Below are positions 31,633-41,413 of a stretch of 64,000 nt of DNA, in pieces. Under the pieces are notes generated by a model. That model had not been told where the DNA came from, ran no database searches, and saw nothing but the letters and a program-made list of their open reading frames with translations. The stretch's first letter is position 1. Every line of letters starts with the position of its first letter. Location: NCBI RefSeq assembly GCF_035982055.1, contig NZ_CP108427.1:2542001-2606000 (forward strand), given 5' to 3'. The stretch is from Streptomyces sp. NBC_01288 (GTDB lineage: Bacteria > Actinomycetota > Actinomycetes > Streptomycetales > Streptomycetaceae). Made by a program: the position numbers and the translations under genes.

Positions 31633-32844
31633 ATGACAGACCGAACCGGACCGGCCGCGCGGAAAACGGCGGCAGAGAACGCGGCAGCGAATTCCGTGAC
31701 GGGTGCCCCGGCCGGGGAGGCGACGGCGGCGGACCCGACGGCACCGACATCGATATCAGCGGCGGCGTCCGCCGAGGAAGCCTCCACCACGGCGAGCGGG
31801 ACATCGGCCGCGAGTACGGCGGGCGGGGCACCCAAGTCCCGTTCGGGAGCGGCCGGTTCGCTCGGGTCTCCCGGGACCGTCTCCGCGGAGTCCGTCGCGG
31901 CGGAGCCGACCCGTCCCGCGATCTCGGCGGCGGAGGCCGAAGCGCTCGCCGGCAGCGGCCGTACGCCGGACGAACCCGCGGGACCGGCCGGCCCGGAATC
32001 CGCAGCCGCCCGCGCGGCGCGGCAGGAGGCCGAGGCCGAGGCGCCCGCAGGGGCGCTGGCCGCGAGCGTGCCCGAGGGCGACGGACCGACCCCCGGAAGC
32101 ACGGCGGCCGCGTCCGTCGGCCGCCCGGGCCGCCCGCTGCTGGCCGGTGCGGCCGTGCTCGGCGCGCTGCTGATCGCCGTACCGGGGCTGCTGATGAGCC
32201 GGGACCGGACGCCGGAGAGCCACGACCGGGTGGTCGCCGACCAGGCGGGCACGATCCTCGGCGACGGCGCGTCGACGCCGGGCGGGGCGTACGCCTCGGG
32301 CACCCCGACCGCCCCCACCGGGCACAGCACACCGAAGATCGCCACACCGCACAAGACCTCGTCGGGCAAGACGACCGTCGCGCAGCCGGTGAGCGAGCCG
32401 ACGACGATCAAGAAGACGAAGAAGCCGACGGCGAAGGCGACGAAGAAGTCCACGACGACCAAGTCCGGGACGAAGTCGAGCACCACCACGACGTCCAAGT
32501 CCTCGTACCCGTCGGACGTCCTCGTCACGGCCACCCGCGTGCTGAAGGCGGGCCAGTCCATCAACGCGAAGAAGGCCCGGCTGCGCATGCAGACCGACGG
32601 CAACTTCGTCCTCTACGACGAGAACAACAAGGCCCGTTGGGCCACCATGACCTTCGGCTCGAACTACCACGCGGTGTTCCAGGCGGACGGCAACCTCGTC
32701 GTCTACACCTCCGCCGACAAGCCCGTCTGGGCCAGCAACACCGGCGGCCACGACGGCTCGATCCTCCGCCTCCAGGGCGACGGCAACATGGTGATCTACT
32801 CCGGCGGCTCGACCGCGATCTGGGCCAGCAACACCCAGCACTGA
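31633..32844 (+). CDS. Membrane-anchored bulb-type (B-)lectin domain protein
   Basis: 403 residues. The N-terminal 165 are Ala/Ser/Thr-rich, low-complexity and probably cytosolic. One transmembrane helix lies at about 172-190. A Lys/Thr/Ser-rich stalk follows (about 240-290). The C-terminus (about 295-403) is a monocot mannose-binding (B-lectin) domain with three QxDxNxVxY sites: QTDGNFVLY, QADGNLVVY and QGDGNMVIY. Such domains bind mannose-type sugars or act as bacteriocin-like modules. It is divergent from the T7SS EccA-like gene and is followed by a hairpin terminator. A link to T7SS is by position only. Confidence 0.85.
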   Translation: MTDRTGPAARKTAAENAAANSVTGAPAGEATAADPTAPTSISAAASAEEASTTASGTSAASTAGGAPKSRSGAAGSLGSPGTVSAESVAAEPTRPAISAAEAEALAGSGRTPDEPAGPAGPESAAARAARQEAEAEAPAGALAASVPEGDGPTPGSTAAASVGRPGRPLLAGAAVLGALLIAVPGLLMSRDRTPESHDRVVADQAGTILGDGASTPGGAYASGTPTAPTGHSTPKIATPHKTSSGKTTVAQPVSEPTTIKKTKKPTAKATKKSTTTKSGTKSSTTTTSKSSYPSDVLVTATRVLKAGQSINAKKARLRMQTDGNFVLYDENNKARWATMTFGSNYHAVFQADGNLVVYTSADKPVWASNTGGHDGSILRLQGDGNMVIYSGGSTAIWASNTQH

Positions 32845-32869
32845 CGGAGCCGAGCCCAACTCCCCTTCG

Positions 32870-32894
32870 GCCCGCACCCCTTGAGGGTGCGGGC
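32870..32894. terminator. Terminator after the lectin gene
   Basis: GCCCGCACCC (32870-32879) pairs perfectly with 32885-32894 around a CTTGA loop, 25 bp after the lectin stop. It probably works in both directions, since a minus-strand gene converges on it. Confidence 0.8.
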
Positions 32895-33566
32895 ACGGGG
32901 CCGGCCAGGCGGACAGCGACCGGGTCTCCTCGATGAAGTCACGCACGACGGTCGCGTTGCGGACCTCGACCCGCCACTCCTTCGCGTGCCGCGGACGTAT
33001 CCACACCTTCGTGCGGCCGTCGGCCCAGGTCTCGTCCAACTCGACTCGTTCCAGGGCGATTTCCGCGCCGCCCCGGACCGGCCCCGGCAGCACCAGCCCG
33101 GTCTCGGTCACCGCGAGGCTCCCCGGCCCGACGCGCCCCTCGGCGTCCAGCGTGCCGCGCATACGGTCCAACAGCCCTGGGCGCAGCGCCTCTTCGACGG
33201 CCTTGGCGAGGGCGTACTGCCGTACGACGTGGATCAGCACCAGGGGCTGCCGCTTCTTCTTCGGATACGGGGCGGGCTGTCGGCGTAGGCGGGCAGCAAC
33301 CCGCCGTCGTGGAGGACGACTTGGCGCAGTCCCTTGCGGGGCGGGATACGCCGGAGGGCCTTGAAGGACGCCACCAGGGCCAGCACCGCGATCGGCGCGG
33401 TCAGCCACCAGGACTTCGTCACCCCGTACACCGCGCCGTCGACGGCCAGCGTCGGCAGGAGCGCCAACTCCTCGTGCCTCCCCGGGCGATGGCATCGGCA
33501 GACCTTCAAGCGGTCGCCCGGTCCCGCCAGTTCGGCCGTCTCCTCATGGCGCTTCGGATCATTCAC
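32895..33566 (-). pseudogene. Frameshifted conserved membrane-associated protein gene
   Basis: Two adjoining minus-strand frames form one plausible protein. The first (GTG at 33566) encodes NDPKRHEETAEL... with a hydrophobic helix SWWLTAPIAVLALVA, and breaks near 33270 at GACAGCCCGCCCCG. The second continues PYPKKKRQPLVLIHVVRQYA... to a Trp/Val-rich soluble C-terminus ending near VRDFIEETRSLSAW. A single missing base in the C-run would restore one frame. The true stop is unclear because the second frame runs on, open, under the lectin gene; the end given here is approximate. No family is recognised. It could be a real pseudogene or an assembly indel. Confidence 0.55.
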
Positions 33567-33659
33567 CCCGGCACTATGGGTACACGTCCGACCGGCGGCC
33601 GGTGCCGGACGCCGCACCCGTCCTGGAGGCATCCGGCACCGCTGCCGCCGACCGTGGGT

Positions 33660-34196
<537 letters not shown>

Positions 34197-34376
34197 TCAC
34201 TCCTCAGGTGGCGGGTCCGCACCGAGCGTCGTGGAACCGTCCGAGTGTTGTCCGCGTGTTGTCACGCTTCACAGCGGGCGGTTCCGATGAGTTCGCGGCG
34301 GGAGGATGGTCTGTATATGCGATGCGGGCGGTGACGGAGCCGCCGGAACGGATCGCATCCGACGTGGAGGTACGCC

Positions 34377-34577
34377 ATGTGTTCCCACCAGTCCTCGTGC
34401 CCCGTGACCGCCGCCGACACGACCACCCCGCACATCGTCTCCGCCCACCCCGAGCAGGGCTGGACGCTGCTGTGCGACGGCGCGATCGTCTTCGACGACC
34501 TGGGCGCCGTTCTCCCCGACGGCCGGATCGTCGCCCCGCACCGGGTCCCGGCGGACCGACTCGCCGTCGCCGCCTGA
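34377..34577 (+). CDS. DUF5999 family small protein
   Basis: 66 residues, ATG behind GGAGGTACGCC. It begins MCSHQSSCP with two Cys and a His, followed by AHPEQGWTLLCDG and LPDGRIVAPHR, the pattern of DUF5999, a small Streptomyces family. The Cys/His cluster could bind a metal, but this is inference. It stands alone between two unrelated genes. Confidence 0.75.
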   Translation: MCSHQSSCPVTAADTTTPHIVSAHPEQGWTLLCDGAIVFDDLGAVLPDGRIVAPHRVPADRLAVAA

Positions 34578-34664
34578 CCGTTCCCGCCCCTCGCGGTGAC
34601 CAGCGGACCGTGAGAGTTCGGGTTACGCACCCGAGGTGACCAGCAGCGATGCCGTCGGCCTAAG

Positions 34665-35477
34665 ATGATCAACGTGTCCGACCAGCATGCTCCACGGTCT
34701 CTCATCGTCACGCTCTACGGCGCGTACGGCCGCTTCGTGCCCGGCCCGGTTCCGGTCGCGGAACTGATCCGGCTCCTGGCCGCGGCCGGTGTCGACGCGC
34801 CCTCCGTGCGCTCGTCGGTGTCCCGGCTCAAACGGCGCGGGCTGCTCGTGCCCGCCCGTACGGCGGAAGGCGCCGCCGGGTACCGACTCTCGCCCGAGGC
34901 ACGGCAGTTGCTCGACGACGGCGACCGACGCGTCTACGCGACCACGCCCCCGGAGGACGAGGGCTGGGTGCTCGCGGTGTTCTCCGTACCCGAGTCCGAG
35001 CGGCAGAAGCGGCACGTCCTGCGCTCCCGCCTGTCCGGCCTCGGCTTCGGCACCGCCGCCCCGGGCGTCTGGATCGCACCCGCCCGGCTGTACGAGGAGA
35101 CCCGGCACATCCTCCAGCGGCTGCGCCTCGACCCGTACGTGGACTTCTTCCGCGGTGAGCACCTCGGCTTCGCGGCGACCGCCGAGGCCGTGGCCCGCTG
35201 GTGGGACCTGCCCGCGATCGCCGCCCAGCACCAGGCGTTCCTGGACCGCCACGCGCCCGTGCTGCACGCCTGGGAGCAGCGCGCGGACACCCCGCCCGAG
35301 GACGCCTACCGCGACTACCTCCTCACCCTGGACTCCTGGCGCCACCTCCCCTACGCCGACCCCGGCCTGCCCGCGAGCCTGCTCCCCCGGGACTGGCCCG
35401 GCGCCCGCTCGGCCGAGGTGTTCCACGCGCTGCACGAGCGGCTGCGGGACGCGGGGGCGGCGTTCGCGGGCGTGTGA
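34665..35477 (+). CDS. PaaX family transcriptional regulator
   Basis: 270 residues. The N-terminal winged helix (about 10-75) includes VDAPSVRSSVSRLKRRGLLV, followed by the PaaX central and C-terminal ligand-binding regions (GWVLAVFSVPE, FGTAAPGVWIAP, HAPVLHAWE). PaaX proteins repress phenylacetate catabolism genes and sense phenylacetyl-CoA, but no paa genes are in this window, so the effector here is unknown. The ATG at 34665 lacks a clear ribosome-binding site; the GTG four codons on is an alternative start. Confidence 0.85.
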   Translation: MINVSDQHAPRSLIVTLYGAYGRFVPGPVPVAELIRLLAAAGVDAPSVRSSVSRLKRRGLLVPARTAEGAAGYRLSPEARQLLDDGDRRVYATTPPEDEGWVLAVFSVPESERQKRHVLRSRLSGLGFGTAAPGVWIAPARLYEETRHILQRLRLDPYVDFFRGEHLGFAATAEAVARWWDLPAIAAQHQAFLDRHAPVLHAWEQRADTPPEDAYRDYLLTLDSWRHLPYADPGLPASLLPRDWPGARSAEVFHALHERLRDAGAAFAGV

Positions 35478-35526
35478 CGGCGGCTACTCAGCCAAACCTC
35501 AGGTTCCTTAGCAGGTCCTCTCAGAG

Positions 35527-35566
35527 TTCTTACCTAGCCTTCGACGCGTCGCTCGTCGGGTAAGAA
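35527..35566 (+). promoter_or_regulatory. Inverted repeat in the cysC leader
   Basis: TTCTTACC (35527-35534) and GGTAAGAA (35559-35566) are perfectly complementary, enclosing the palindrome CGACGCGTCG, just before the cysC ribosome-binding site. It could be an operator for a sulfur regulator or a leader hairpin. Confidence 0.4.
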
Positions 35567-35581
35567 AGAGGACTGTTGCGC

Positions 35582-36133
35582 ATGACCACCACGGCACGGG
35601 CTCAGGGAGCCACCGTCTGGCTCACCGGACTGCCGAGCGCGGGTAAGACGACGATCGCCCAGCATCTCGGGGAGCGGCTGAGAGCCGAGGGACATCGCGT
35701 GGAGGTCCTCGACGGCGACGAGGTGCGCCGCTTCCTCTCGGCCGGCCTCGGCTTCTCCCGCGAGGACCGCAACACCAACGTCCAGCGCATCGGCCTCGTC
35801 TCCGAGGTGCTCGCGCGCAACGGCGTGCTCTCCGTCGTCCCGGTGATCGCCCCCTACGCCGACAGCCGCGAGGCCGTCCGCAAGCGCCACGAGGCGAGCG
35901 GGACGCCGTACATCGAGGTGCATGTCGCGACCCCCGTCGAAGTGTGCAGCGAGCGCGACGTGAAGGGCCTCTACGCCCGCCAGGCCGCGGGTCACCTCAC
36001 CGGCCTGACCGGCGTCGACGACCCGTACGAACCACCCACGGACCCGGCGCTCACCCTGCCGACGCAGATACAGAGCCCGCAGGAGTCGGCGGACGCGGTG
36101 TACGCGGTGCTGTCCGAGCGGGGGTTGGTGTGA
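35582..36133 (+). CDS. cysC: Adenylyl-sulfate kinase CysC
   Basis: 183 residues from the ATG at 35582 (AGAGGA upstream); a TTG two codons earlier is less likely. It phosphorylates APS to PAPS. Visible motifs: P-loop GLPSAGKTT, DGDEVRRFLSAGLGFSREDR and the RNTNVQRIG segment typical of APS kinases. It is the first gene of a cysC-cysD-cysN group; its stop overlaps the cysD start (TGATG). Confidence 0.95.
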   Translation: MTTTARAQGATVWLTGLPSAGKTTIAQHLGERLRAEGHRVEVLDGDEVRRFLSAGLGFSREDRNTNVQRIGLVSEVLARNGVLSVVPVIAPYADSREAVRKRHEASGTPYIEVHVATPVEVCSERDVKGLYARQAAGHLTGLTGVDDPYEPPTDPALTLPTQIQSPQESADAVYAVLSERGLV

Positions 36134-37051
36134 TGAGCGCGGTGACGACCACAGAACCCTTCACGCTCTCCCACCTGGACGCTCTTGAGTCCGAGGCCGT
36201 GCACATCTTCCGTGAGGTGGCGGGTGAGTTCGAGCGGCCGGTGATCCTCTTCTCCGGCGGCAAGGACTCGATCGTGATGCTGCACCTCGCGTTGAAGGCG
36301 TTCGCGCCCGCGCCGGTGCCGTTCTCGCTGCTGCATGTGGACACGGGACACAACTTCCCCGAGGTCCTTGAGTACCGGGACCGTGTGGTCGCCGCACATG
36401 GGTTGCGGCTCCATGTGGCTTCCGTACAGGACTACATCGACCGCGGTGTGCTGCGCGAACGCCCCGACGGGACCCGCAACCCGCTCCAGACCGTGCCGCT
36501 GACGGAGACGATCCAGAGCGAGCGCTTCGACGCCGTGTTCGGTGGCGGTCGGCGACGAGGAGAAGGCGCGCGCCAAGGAGCGGGTGTTCAGCCTCCGCGA
36601 CGAGTTCTCGCAGTGGGACCCTCGCCGCCAGCGCCCCGAGCTGTGGAACCTCTACAACGGACGGCACGCACCCGGCGAACACGTCCGCGTGTTCCCGCTC
36701 TCCAACTGGACCGAGCTGGACGTCTGGCAGTACATCGCCCGCGAGGGCATCGACCTCCCGCAGATCTACTTCGCCCACTACCGCGAGGTGTTCGCGCGCG
36801 GCGGCATGTGGCTGACCGCCGGTGAGTGGGGCGGCCCGAAGGCGGGCGAGACCGTCGAGAAGCGCCAGGTGCGGTACCGGACCGTCGGTGACATGTCGTG
36901 CACCGGTGCCGTCGACTCCGACGCCGCCACGCTGGAGCAGGTCATCGCCGAGATCGCCGCCTCCCGGGTCACCGAGCGCGGCGCCACCCGCGCCGACGAC
37001 AAGCTGTCCGAGGCCGCGATGGAAGACCGTAAGCGCGAGGGGTACTTCTAG
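36133..37051 (+). pseudogene. cysD: Sulfate adenylyltransferase small subunit CysD, frame-disrupted
   Basis: Starting at the ATG overlapping the cysC stop, the frame encodes normal CysD (ILFSGGKDSIVMLHLALKAF with the PP-motif, HVDTGHNFPE) up to FDAVFGGGRR near 36552. It then shifts, and the normal continuation DEEKARAKERVFSLRDEF...KREGYF is in another frame, ending at 37051. Comparison with the family GGGRRDEEKA suggests two bases are missing around 36553, as if a GCGC run were shortened. CysD with CysN makes APS from sulfate and ATP. If real, the strain would need another cysD; both halves are otherwise well preserved, so the event is recent or an assembly error. Confidence 0.9.
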
Positions 37052-37053
37052 CC

Positions 37054-38265
37054 ATGAGCACCATCACCATCGACACGCTGCGGTTCGCGACGGCCGGTTC
37101 GGTCGACGACGGCAAGTCCACGCTCGTGGGGCGGCTGTTGCACGACTCCAAGTCGGTGCTGACCGACCAACTGGCCGCCGTGGAGCGGGTGTCGGCCGAT
37201 CGCGGTCAGGACGCTCCCGACCTCGCCCTCCTCACGGACGGGCTGCGCGCCGAGCGGGAACAGGGCATCACCATCGACGTGGCGTACCGCTATTTCGCCA
37301 CCCCGCGCAGGCGGTTCATCCTCGCCGACACCCCGGGCCATGTGCAGTACACCCGCAACATGGTCACCGGCGCCTCCACTGCCGAGTTGGCGATCATCCT
37401 GGTCGACGCTCGCAACGGCATCGTCGAACAGACCTTGCGGCACGCCGCGGTTGCCGCGCTGCTGCGGGTGCCGAACGTCGTCCTGGCCGTCAACAAGATG
37501 GACCTGGTCGGGTACGGGCAGCCGGTGTTCGAGCGGATCGTCGAGGAATTCGCGGGCCACGCCGCCGAGTTGGGGCTGCCTTCCTTCACACCGATCCCGG
37601 TGTCGGCGCTCGTCGGCGACAACGTGGTGAACCGTTCGGCGCACATGGACTGGTACGAGGGTCCGGCGCTGCTGGAGTTCCTGGAGGACGTCCCGGTCGG
37701 CGCGGACCCGTCCGACGCACCGGCCCGTTTCCCGGTGCAGTACGTCATCCGGGACGGTGAAGTCCGTTGGTACGCCGGCCAGTTGGTGTCCGGTTCGCTG
37801 CGGGTCGGTGACCGGGTGACGGTGCATCCCTCCGGTGAGATTTCCGAGATCACCGGGATCTCCGTGCTCGGCACCGAGGCCGAGGTGGCGTACGCGCCGC
37901 AGTCGGTCGGTCTGCGGCTCGCGGATCAACGGGACGTGGCGCGCGGCGACATGATCACCGCCGGGGCCGACGCGCCCACGCTCACCCAGGACGTGCGGGC
38001 CGCCGTATGCCATCTGGCCGACCGGCCGCTGCGGGTCGGCGACCGGGTGCTGGTGCGGCACACGACCCGGACGGTCAAGGCGATCGTCAAGGACCTCAGC
38101 GGCGCGGCCGAGCTGACCGCGAACGACCTGGGCCGGATCACCCTGCGCACCGCCGAGCCGCTCGCGCTGGACGACTACGCGGTCTCGCGCCGCACGGGCG
38201 CGTTCCTGGTGATCGACCCGGCGGACGGCGCGACGCTCACCGCGGGGATGGCCGACCTCGCCTGA
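37054..38265 (+). CDS. cysN: Sulfate adenylyltransferase GTPase subunit CysN
   Basis: 403 residues, ATG two bases after cysD. EF-Tu-like GTPase with G1 GSVDDGKST, switch II DTPGHVQY, G4 NKMD and two C-terminal beta-barrels. It couples GTP hydrolysis to APS synthesis by CysD. It is shorter than enterobacterial CysN but all GTPase motifs are present. It is followed directly by a strong terminator, which closes the cys operon. Confidence 0.95.
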   Translation: MSTITIDTLRFATAGSVDDGKSTLVGRLLHDSKSVLTDQLAAVERVSADRGQDAPDLALLTDGLRAEREQGITIDVAYRYFATPRRRFILADTPGHVQYTRNMVTGASTAELAIILVDARNGIVEQTLRHAAVAALLRVPNVVLAVNKMDLVGYGQPVFERIVEEFAGHAAELGLPSFTPIPVSALVGDNVVNRSAHMDWYEGPALLEFLEDVPVGADPSDAPARFPVQYVIRDGEVRWYAGQLVSGSLRVGDRVTVHPSGEISEITGISVLGTEAEVAYAPQSVGLRLADQRDVARGDMITAGADAPTLTQDVRAAVCHLADRPLRVGDRVLVRHTTRTVKAIVKDLSGAAELTANDLGRITLRTAEPLALDDYAVSRRTGAFLVIDPADGATLTAGMADLA

Positions 38266-38276
38266 CTCTCGCCCGC

Positions 38277-38321
38277 AGAACGCCCTCGGACCCCGTTGCT
38301 GACGGGGTCCGAGGGCGTTCT
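38277..38321. terminator. Strong terminator after cysN
   Basis: Perfect 19-bp stem (38277-38295 with 38303-38321) and 7-nt loop, 11 bp after the cysN stop. Confidence 0.9.
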
Positions 38322-38540
38322 CGCGCCCGGCCTGAACAGCCCGTCGAAATGACCTGTTGCCGTCGCGTCCGTCACGAGTCGTCAATAGCGCGGTAACAAC
38401 GGGAGCAGCTGTGCGGAAGTGCCCGTTGAACGGGGTATGCCGCTCGACACGGGGCCAAAAGTCCCGGGCGGTGCCCGTCGAGAGACCCTGACAAAGGGCG
38501 CCGTACCATTCATATAGTTGAAAGCAGGACAGCCTGCTCC

Positions 38541-38996
38541 ATGAACGGACCCGCCTTGCAAGAACGCCCTTCCGCCTCCGCCTCCTGGCGCATCGCACTG
38601 CCGCACACCGCCGCGGCCGTGCCGGTGGCCCGCGCACTGGTCCGTACGGCTCTGTCCGAGGTGAAGTACACGGCCGACAGCGACACCGCGGAGCTGCTGA
38701 CGGCGGAGCTGGTCGCGAACGCGGTGGAGCACACCGCCGGTGACGCCCCCATAGAGCTCGTGGTCGAGCTGCTGCCCACCGGCTGCCAGGTCGAGGTGCA
38801 CGACCCCGACCCGGAGCCGCCCGCGACTCTGACCAAGCCCGCCGAGGAGGACCCCGACCCCTGGCAGGAGCACGGGCGCGGCCTGCTGCTGATCCGCGCC
38901 CTCAGCTCGTCGTGCGGCCACCGCCCGACCGAGTCCGGCAAGGCGGTGTGGTTCAGGCTGCCCGTCGTACCGGAGCAGTGGCGTCCGGCGGGATAG
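38541..38996 (+). CDS. ATP-binding protein, RsbW-like histidine-kinase-type ATPase
   Basis: 151 residues, ATG at 38541. It shows the GHKL/HATPase_c_2 pattern of Streptomyces anti-sigma-type kinases: N-box TAELVANAVEHT, G1-like VHDPDPEPP (the usual DxG is degenerate) and a C-terminal EHGRGLLLIRALSS. Such proteins bind ATP and regulate sigma factors or antagonists by phosphorylation, but their targets are usually unknown, and none is encoded nearby. It converges on arcB. Confidence 0.8.
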   Translation: MNGPALQERPSASASWRIALPHTAAAVPVARALVRTALSEVKYTADSDTAELLTAELVANAVEHTAGDAPIELVVELLPTGCQVEVHDPDPEPPATLTKPAEEDPDPWQEHGRGLLLIRALSSSCGHRPTESGKAVWFRLPVVPEQWRPAG

Positions 38997-39020
38997 GCCG
39001 CCGGGCGGCGTACGCGCCGG

Positions 39021-40028
39021 TCAGGCCAGTGTGGCCACGAGCACGGCCTTGATCGTGTGCAGTCGGTTCTCCGCCTGGTCGAAGACGACCGAGTGGGCGG
39101 ATTCGAAGACCTCGTCCGTGACCTCCAGCGAGTCGAGACCGTGGGTCTCGTATATCTCGCGGCCGACCTTGGTGCCGAGGTCGTGGAAGGCCGGCAGGCA
39201 GTGCAGGAACTTGACGTCCGGGTTGCCGGTGGCCCGCAGGACGTCCATGGTCACGGCGTACGGCGCGAGGGCCGTGATCCGCTCGTCCCAGACCTGTTTG
39301 GGCTCGCCCATGGAGACCCACACGTCGGTGACGACGAAGTCGGCGCCCGCCACCCCCTCCTCGATCCCCTCGGTGAGCGTGATGCGCGCACCGCTCCGCT
39401 CGGCGAGCGCGCGGGCGGCGGTGACGATCTCCTCGGCGGGCCAGTACGACTTCGGGGCAACGATCCGTACGTCCATGCCGAGCAGCGCGCCGGTGACCAG
39501 GTAGGAGTTGCCCATGTTGAAGCGGGCGTCGCCGAGGTAGGCGAAGGCGATCCGCTTCAGCGGCTTGGCGCTGTGCTCGGTCATGGTGAGCACGTCGGCG
39601 AGCATCTGGGTGGGATGCCAGTCGTCGGTGAGGCCGTTGTACACGGGCACACCCGCGTACGCGCCCAGCTCTTCCACGGCCGCCTGACTGTCCCCGCGGT
39701 ACTCGATGCCGTCGAACATACGACCGAGCACGCGCGCGGTGTCCTTCACCGACTCCTTGTGCCCGATCTGCGAGCCCGACGGGTCGAGGTAGGTCGTCGA
39801 GGCACCCTGGTCTGCCGCGGCGACCTCGAACGCGCAGCGCGTGCGCGTCGAGGTCTTCTCGAAGATGAGCGCGATGTTCTTCCCCGACAGGTACCGCGTC
39901 TCGCCCCCGGCCTTCTTGGCGGCCTTCAGCTCGGCGGCCAGCTCGATCAGACCGCGGAACTCCTCCTCGGAGAAGTCCAGCTCCTTGAGGAAGTGGCGGC
40001 CGGCGAGGGCGGTCGGGACTGTCGCCAT
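39021..40028 (-). CDS. arcB: Ornithine carbamoyltransferase (catabolic ArcB type by context)
   Basis: 335 residues, ATG at 40028 with GGAG seven bases upstream. It carries the carbamoyl-phosphate site STRTRCAFE, ornithine-side [11 protein letters not shown] and HCLPAFHD. It converts citrulline plus phosphate to ornithine and carbamoyl phosphate, or the reverse. Placement just after arginine deiminase supports the catabolic role; the fold alone cannot separate ArcB from ArgF. No carbamate kinase (arcC) or arginine/ornithine antiporter is in the window. Confidence 0.92.
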   Translation of the reverse strand: MATVPTALAGRHFLKELDFSEEEFRGLIELAAELKAAKKAGGETRYLSGKNIALIFEKTSTRTRCAFEVAAADQGASTTYLDPSGSQIGHKESVKDTARVLGRMFDGIEYRGDSQAAVEELGAYAGVPVYNGLTDDWHPTQMLADVLTMTEHSAKPLKRIAFAYLGDARFNMGNSYLVTGALLGMDVRIVAPKSYWPAEEIVTAARALAERSGARITLTEGIEEGVAGADFVVTDVWVSMGEPKQVWDERITALAPYAVTMDVLRATGNPDVKFLHCLPAFHDLGTKVGREIYETHGLDSLEVTDEVFESAHSVVFDQAENRLHTIKAVLVATLA

Positions 40029-40078
40029 GGGGGCGCTCCATCGGTGCGGGTACAGGGGATCAGATGCTTACGTTTGGA

Positions 40079-40105
40079 ATTCTATACGATGCATAGAATT
40101 TCTAT
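40079..40105 (-). promoter_or_regulatory. AT-rich palindromic operator candidate upstream of arcB
   Basis: ATTCTAT (40079-40085), ATAGAA (40093-40098) and TTCTAT (40100-40105) form two overlapping inverted repeats. The palindrome ATAGAATTTCTAT overlaps the arcA stop codon. Such AT-rich palindromes in a G+C-rich genome resemble ArgR ARG boxes. Confidence 0.5.
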
Positions 40106-41325
40106 ACGGCATCTCGTTCGACGGGACAGCTCATACAGCGCGGCCCGCCCCGCCCCCGGCCCAGCTCGCTCCCCGGGATCTCGATCACCTCGATGCCCTG
40201 CTTGCGCAGATACGTGTTGGTGGTGGCGTTCCGCTCGTAGGCGACGACGACGCCGGGCTCGACGGCGAGGACGTTGCAGCCGTCGTCCCACTGCTCGCGC
40301 GCGGCCGCGTGCACGTCCTGGGTGGCGGTCAGGACGCGGACCGCGTCAAGCCCGAGGGCCGCGGCGATCGCGCGGTGCATGTGCTCCGGCGGATGGTCGG
40401 TGACCTTCAACTCCTTGTCGCCGACGCCCGGTTCGATCGTGTACGACCGGAGCATGCCGAGCCCCGCGTACTGGGTGAAGGTGTCGCCGTCGACCATCGT
40501 CATCACCGTGTCGAGGTGCATGAAGGCGCGCTGCTTGGGGATGTCGAGCGCCACGATCGTCTGCGCGGAGCCCTCGGCGAACAGCTTGTGCGCGAGCATC
40601 TCGACGGCCTGCGGGGTGGTCCGCTCGCTCATGCCGATGAGCACCGCGCCGTTCCCGATGACGAGTACGTCGCCGCCCTCGATGGTGGACGGGTAGTCGG
40701 CCTGCCCCTCGGACCAGACGTGGAACTTCTCGCTGCGGAAGAGCGGGTGGTGCCGGTAGATCGCCTCGAAGTGGACGGTCTCGCGCTGCCGGGCCGGCCA
40801 GCGCATGGCGTTGACGGAGACGCCGTCGTAGATCCAGGCGGAGGTGTCGCGGGTGAAGAGGTGGTTGGGGAGGGGGGCGAGGAGGAAGTCGTCGAGGTCC
40901 ATGACGTGGAAGCGGACGGAGGTCGGTTCCGCGTGGGCTTCCAGGAACTCCCTCTTGGTCATGCCGCCGACGAGCGCCTCGGCCAGTTCGGGTGCGGGCA
41001 GGGCATCGAAGGCGGCGCGGAGGTGGTCGGTGGCGAGGGGGCCGTACTCCTTCTCGTCGAAGACGCGGTCCAGGACGAGCGCGCGGGCCGCCGGGATCGC
41101 CAGGGACTCGGCGAGCAGGTCGCCGAAGAGGTGGACGGCGACGCCCCGGTCGCGCAGCACGTCCGCGAAGCCGTCGTGCTCGGCGCGCGCCCGGCGCACC
41201 CAGAGCACGTCGTCGAAGAGAAGGGCGTCCTTGTTGCTGGGGGTGAGCCTTTTGAGCTCCAGATCCGGCCGGTGCAGGATGACGCGGCGGAGCCGCCCGG
41301 TCTCGGAGTCGACATGGAGTGCCAT
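40102..41325 (-). CDS. arcA: Arginine deiminase ArcA
   Basis: 407 residues from the ATG at 41325; an upstream ATG at 41358 is possible but gives a longer than usual N-terminus. It hydrolyses arginine to citrulline and ammonia. Visible motifs: [22 protein letters not shown], an [10 protein letters not shown] catalytic-His segment and the C-terminal catalytic Cys in [10 protein letters not shown]. It forms an arcA-arcB pair with 73 bp between them. Confidence 0.95.
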   Translation of the reverse strand: MALHVDSETGRLRRVILHRPDLELKRLTPSNKDALLFDDVLWVRRARAEHDGFADVLRDRGVAVHLFGDLLAESLAIPAARALVLDRVFDEKEYGPLATDHLRAAFDALPAPELAEALVGGMTKREFLEAHAEPTSVRFHVMDLDDFLLAPLPNHLFTRDTSAWIYDGVSVNAMRWPARQRETVHFEAIYRHHPLFRSEKFHVWSEGQADYPSTIEGGDVLVIGNGAVLIGMSERTTPQAVEMLAHKLFAEGSAQTIVALDIPKQRAFMHLDTVMTMVDGDTFTQYAGLGMLRSYTIEPGVGDKELKVTDHPPEHMHRAIAAALGLDAVRVLTATQDVHAAAREQWDDGCNVLAVEPGVVVAYERNATTNTYLRKQGIEVIEIPGSELGRGRGGPRCMSCPVERDAV

Positions 41326-41364
41326 GTCTCCATCCTGACCATCTACGGCCGAGTTCACCCCCTT

Positions 41365-41400
41365 ACTTCACCTACCGCCACCACTTCACTTGCCGCCCCT
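41365..41400. repeat. 18-bp tandem direct repeat upstream of arcA
   Basis: ACTTCACCTACCGCCACC (41365-41382) is followed immediately by a close copy (41383-41400, four mismatches). It lies 40-75 bp before the arcA start, where a regulator could bind on one DNA face. Confidence 0.6.
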
Positions 41401-41413
41401 TGTTTTCGTCCCC

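Noticed and set aside
31756..33495. A 579-residue minus frame spanning the lectin gene
   Set aside because: Only the part from about 33270 to 32895 looks like real protein; the rest is antisense of the lectin gene past a terminator.
36540..36560. Programmed ribosomal frameshift in cysD
   Set aside because: No slippery heptamer or following structure is evident, and CysD is normally a single-frame protein.
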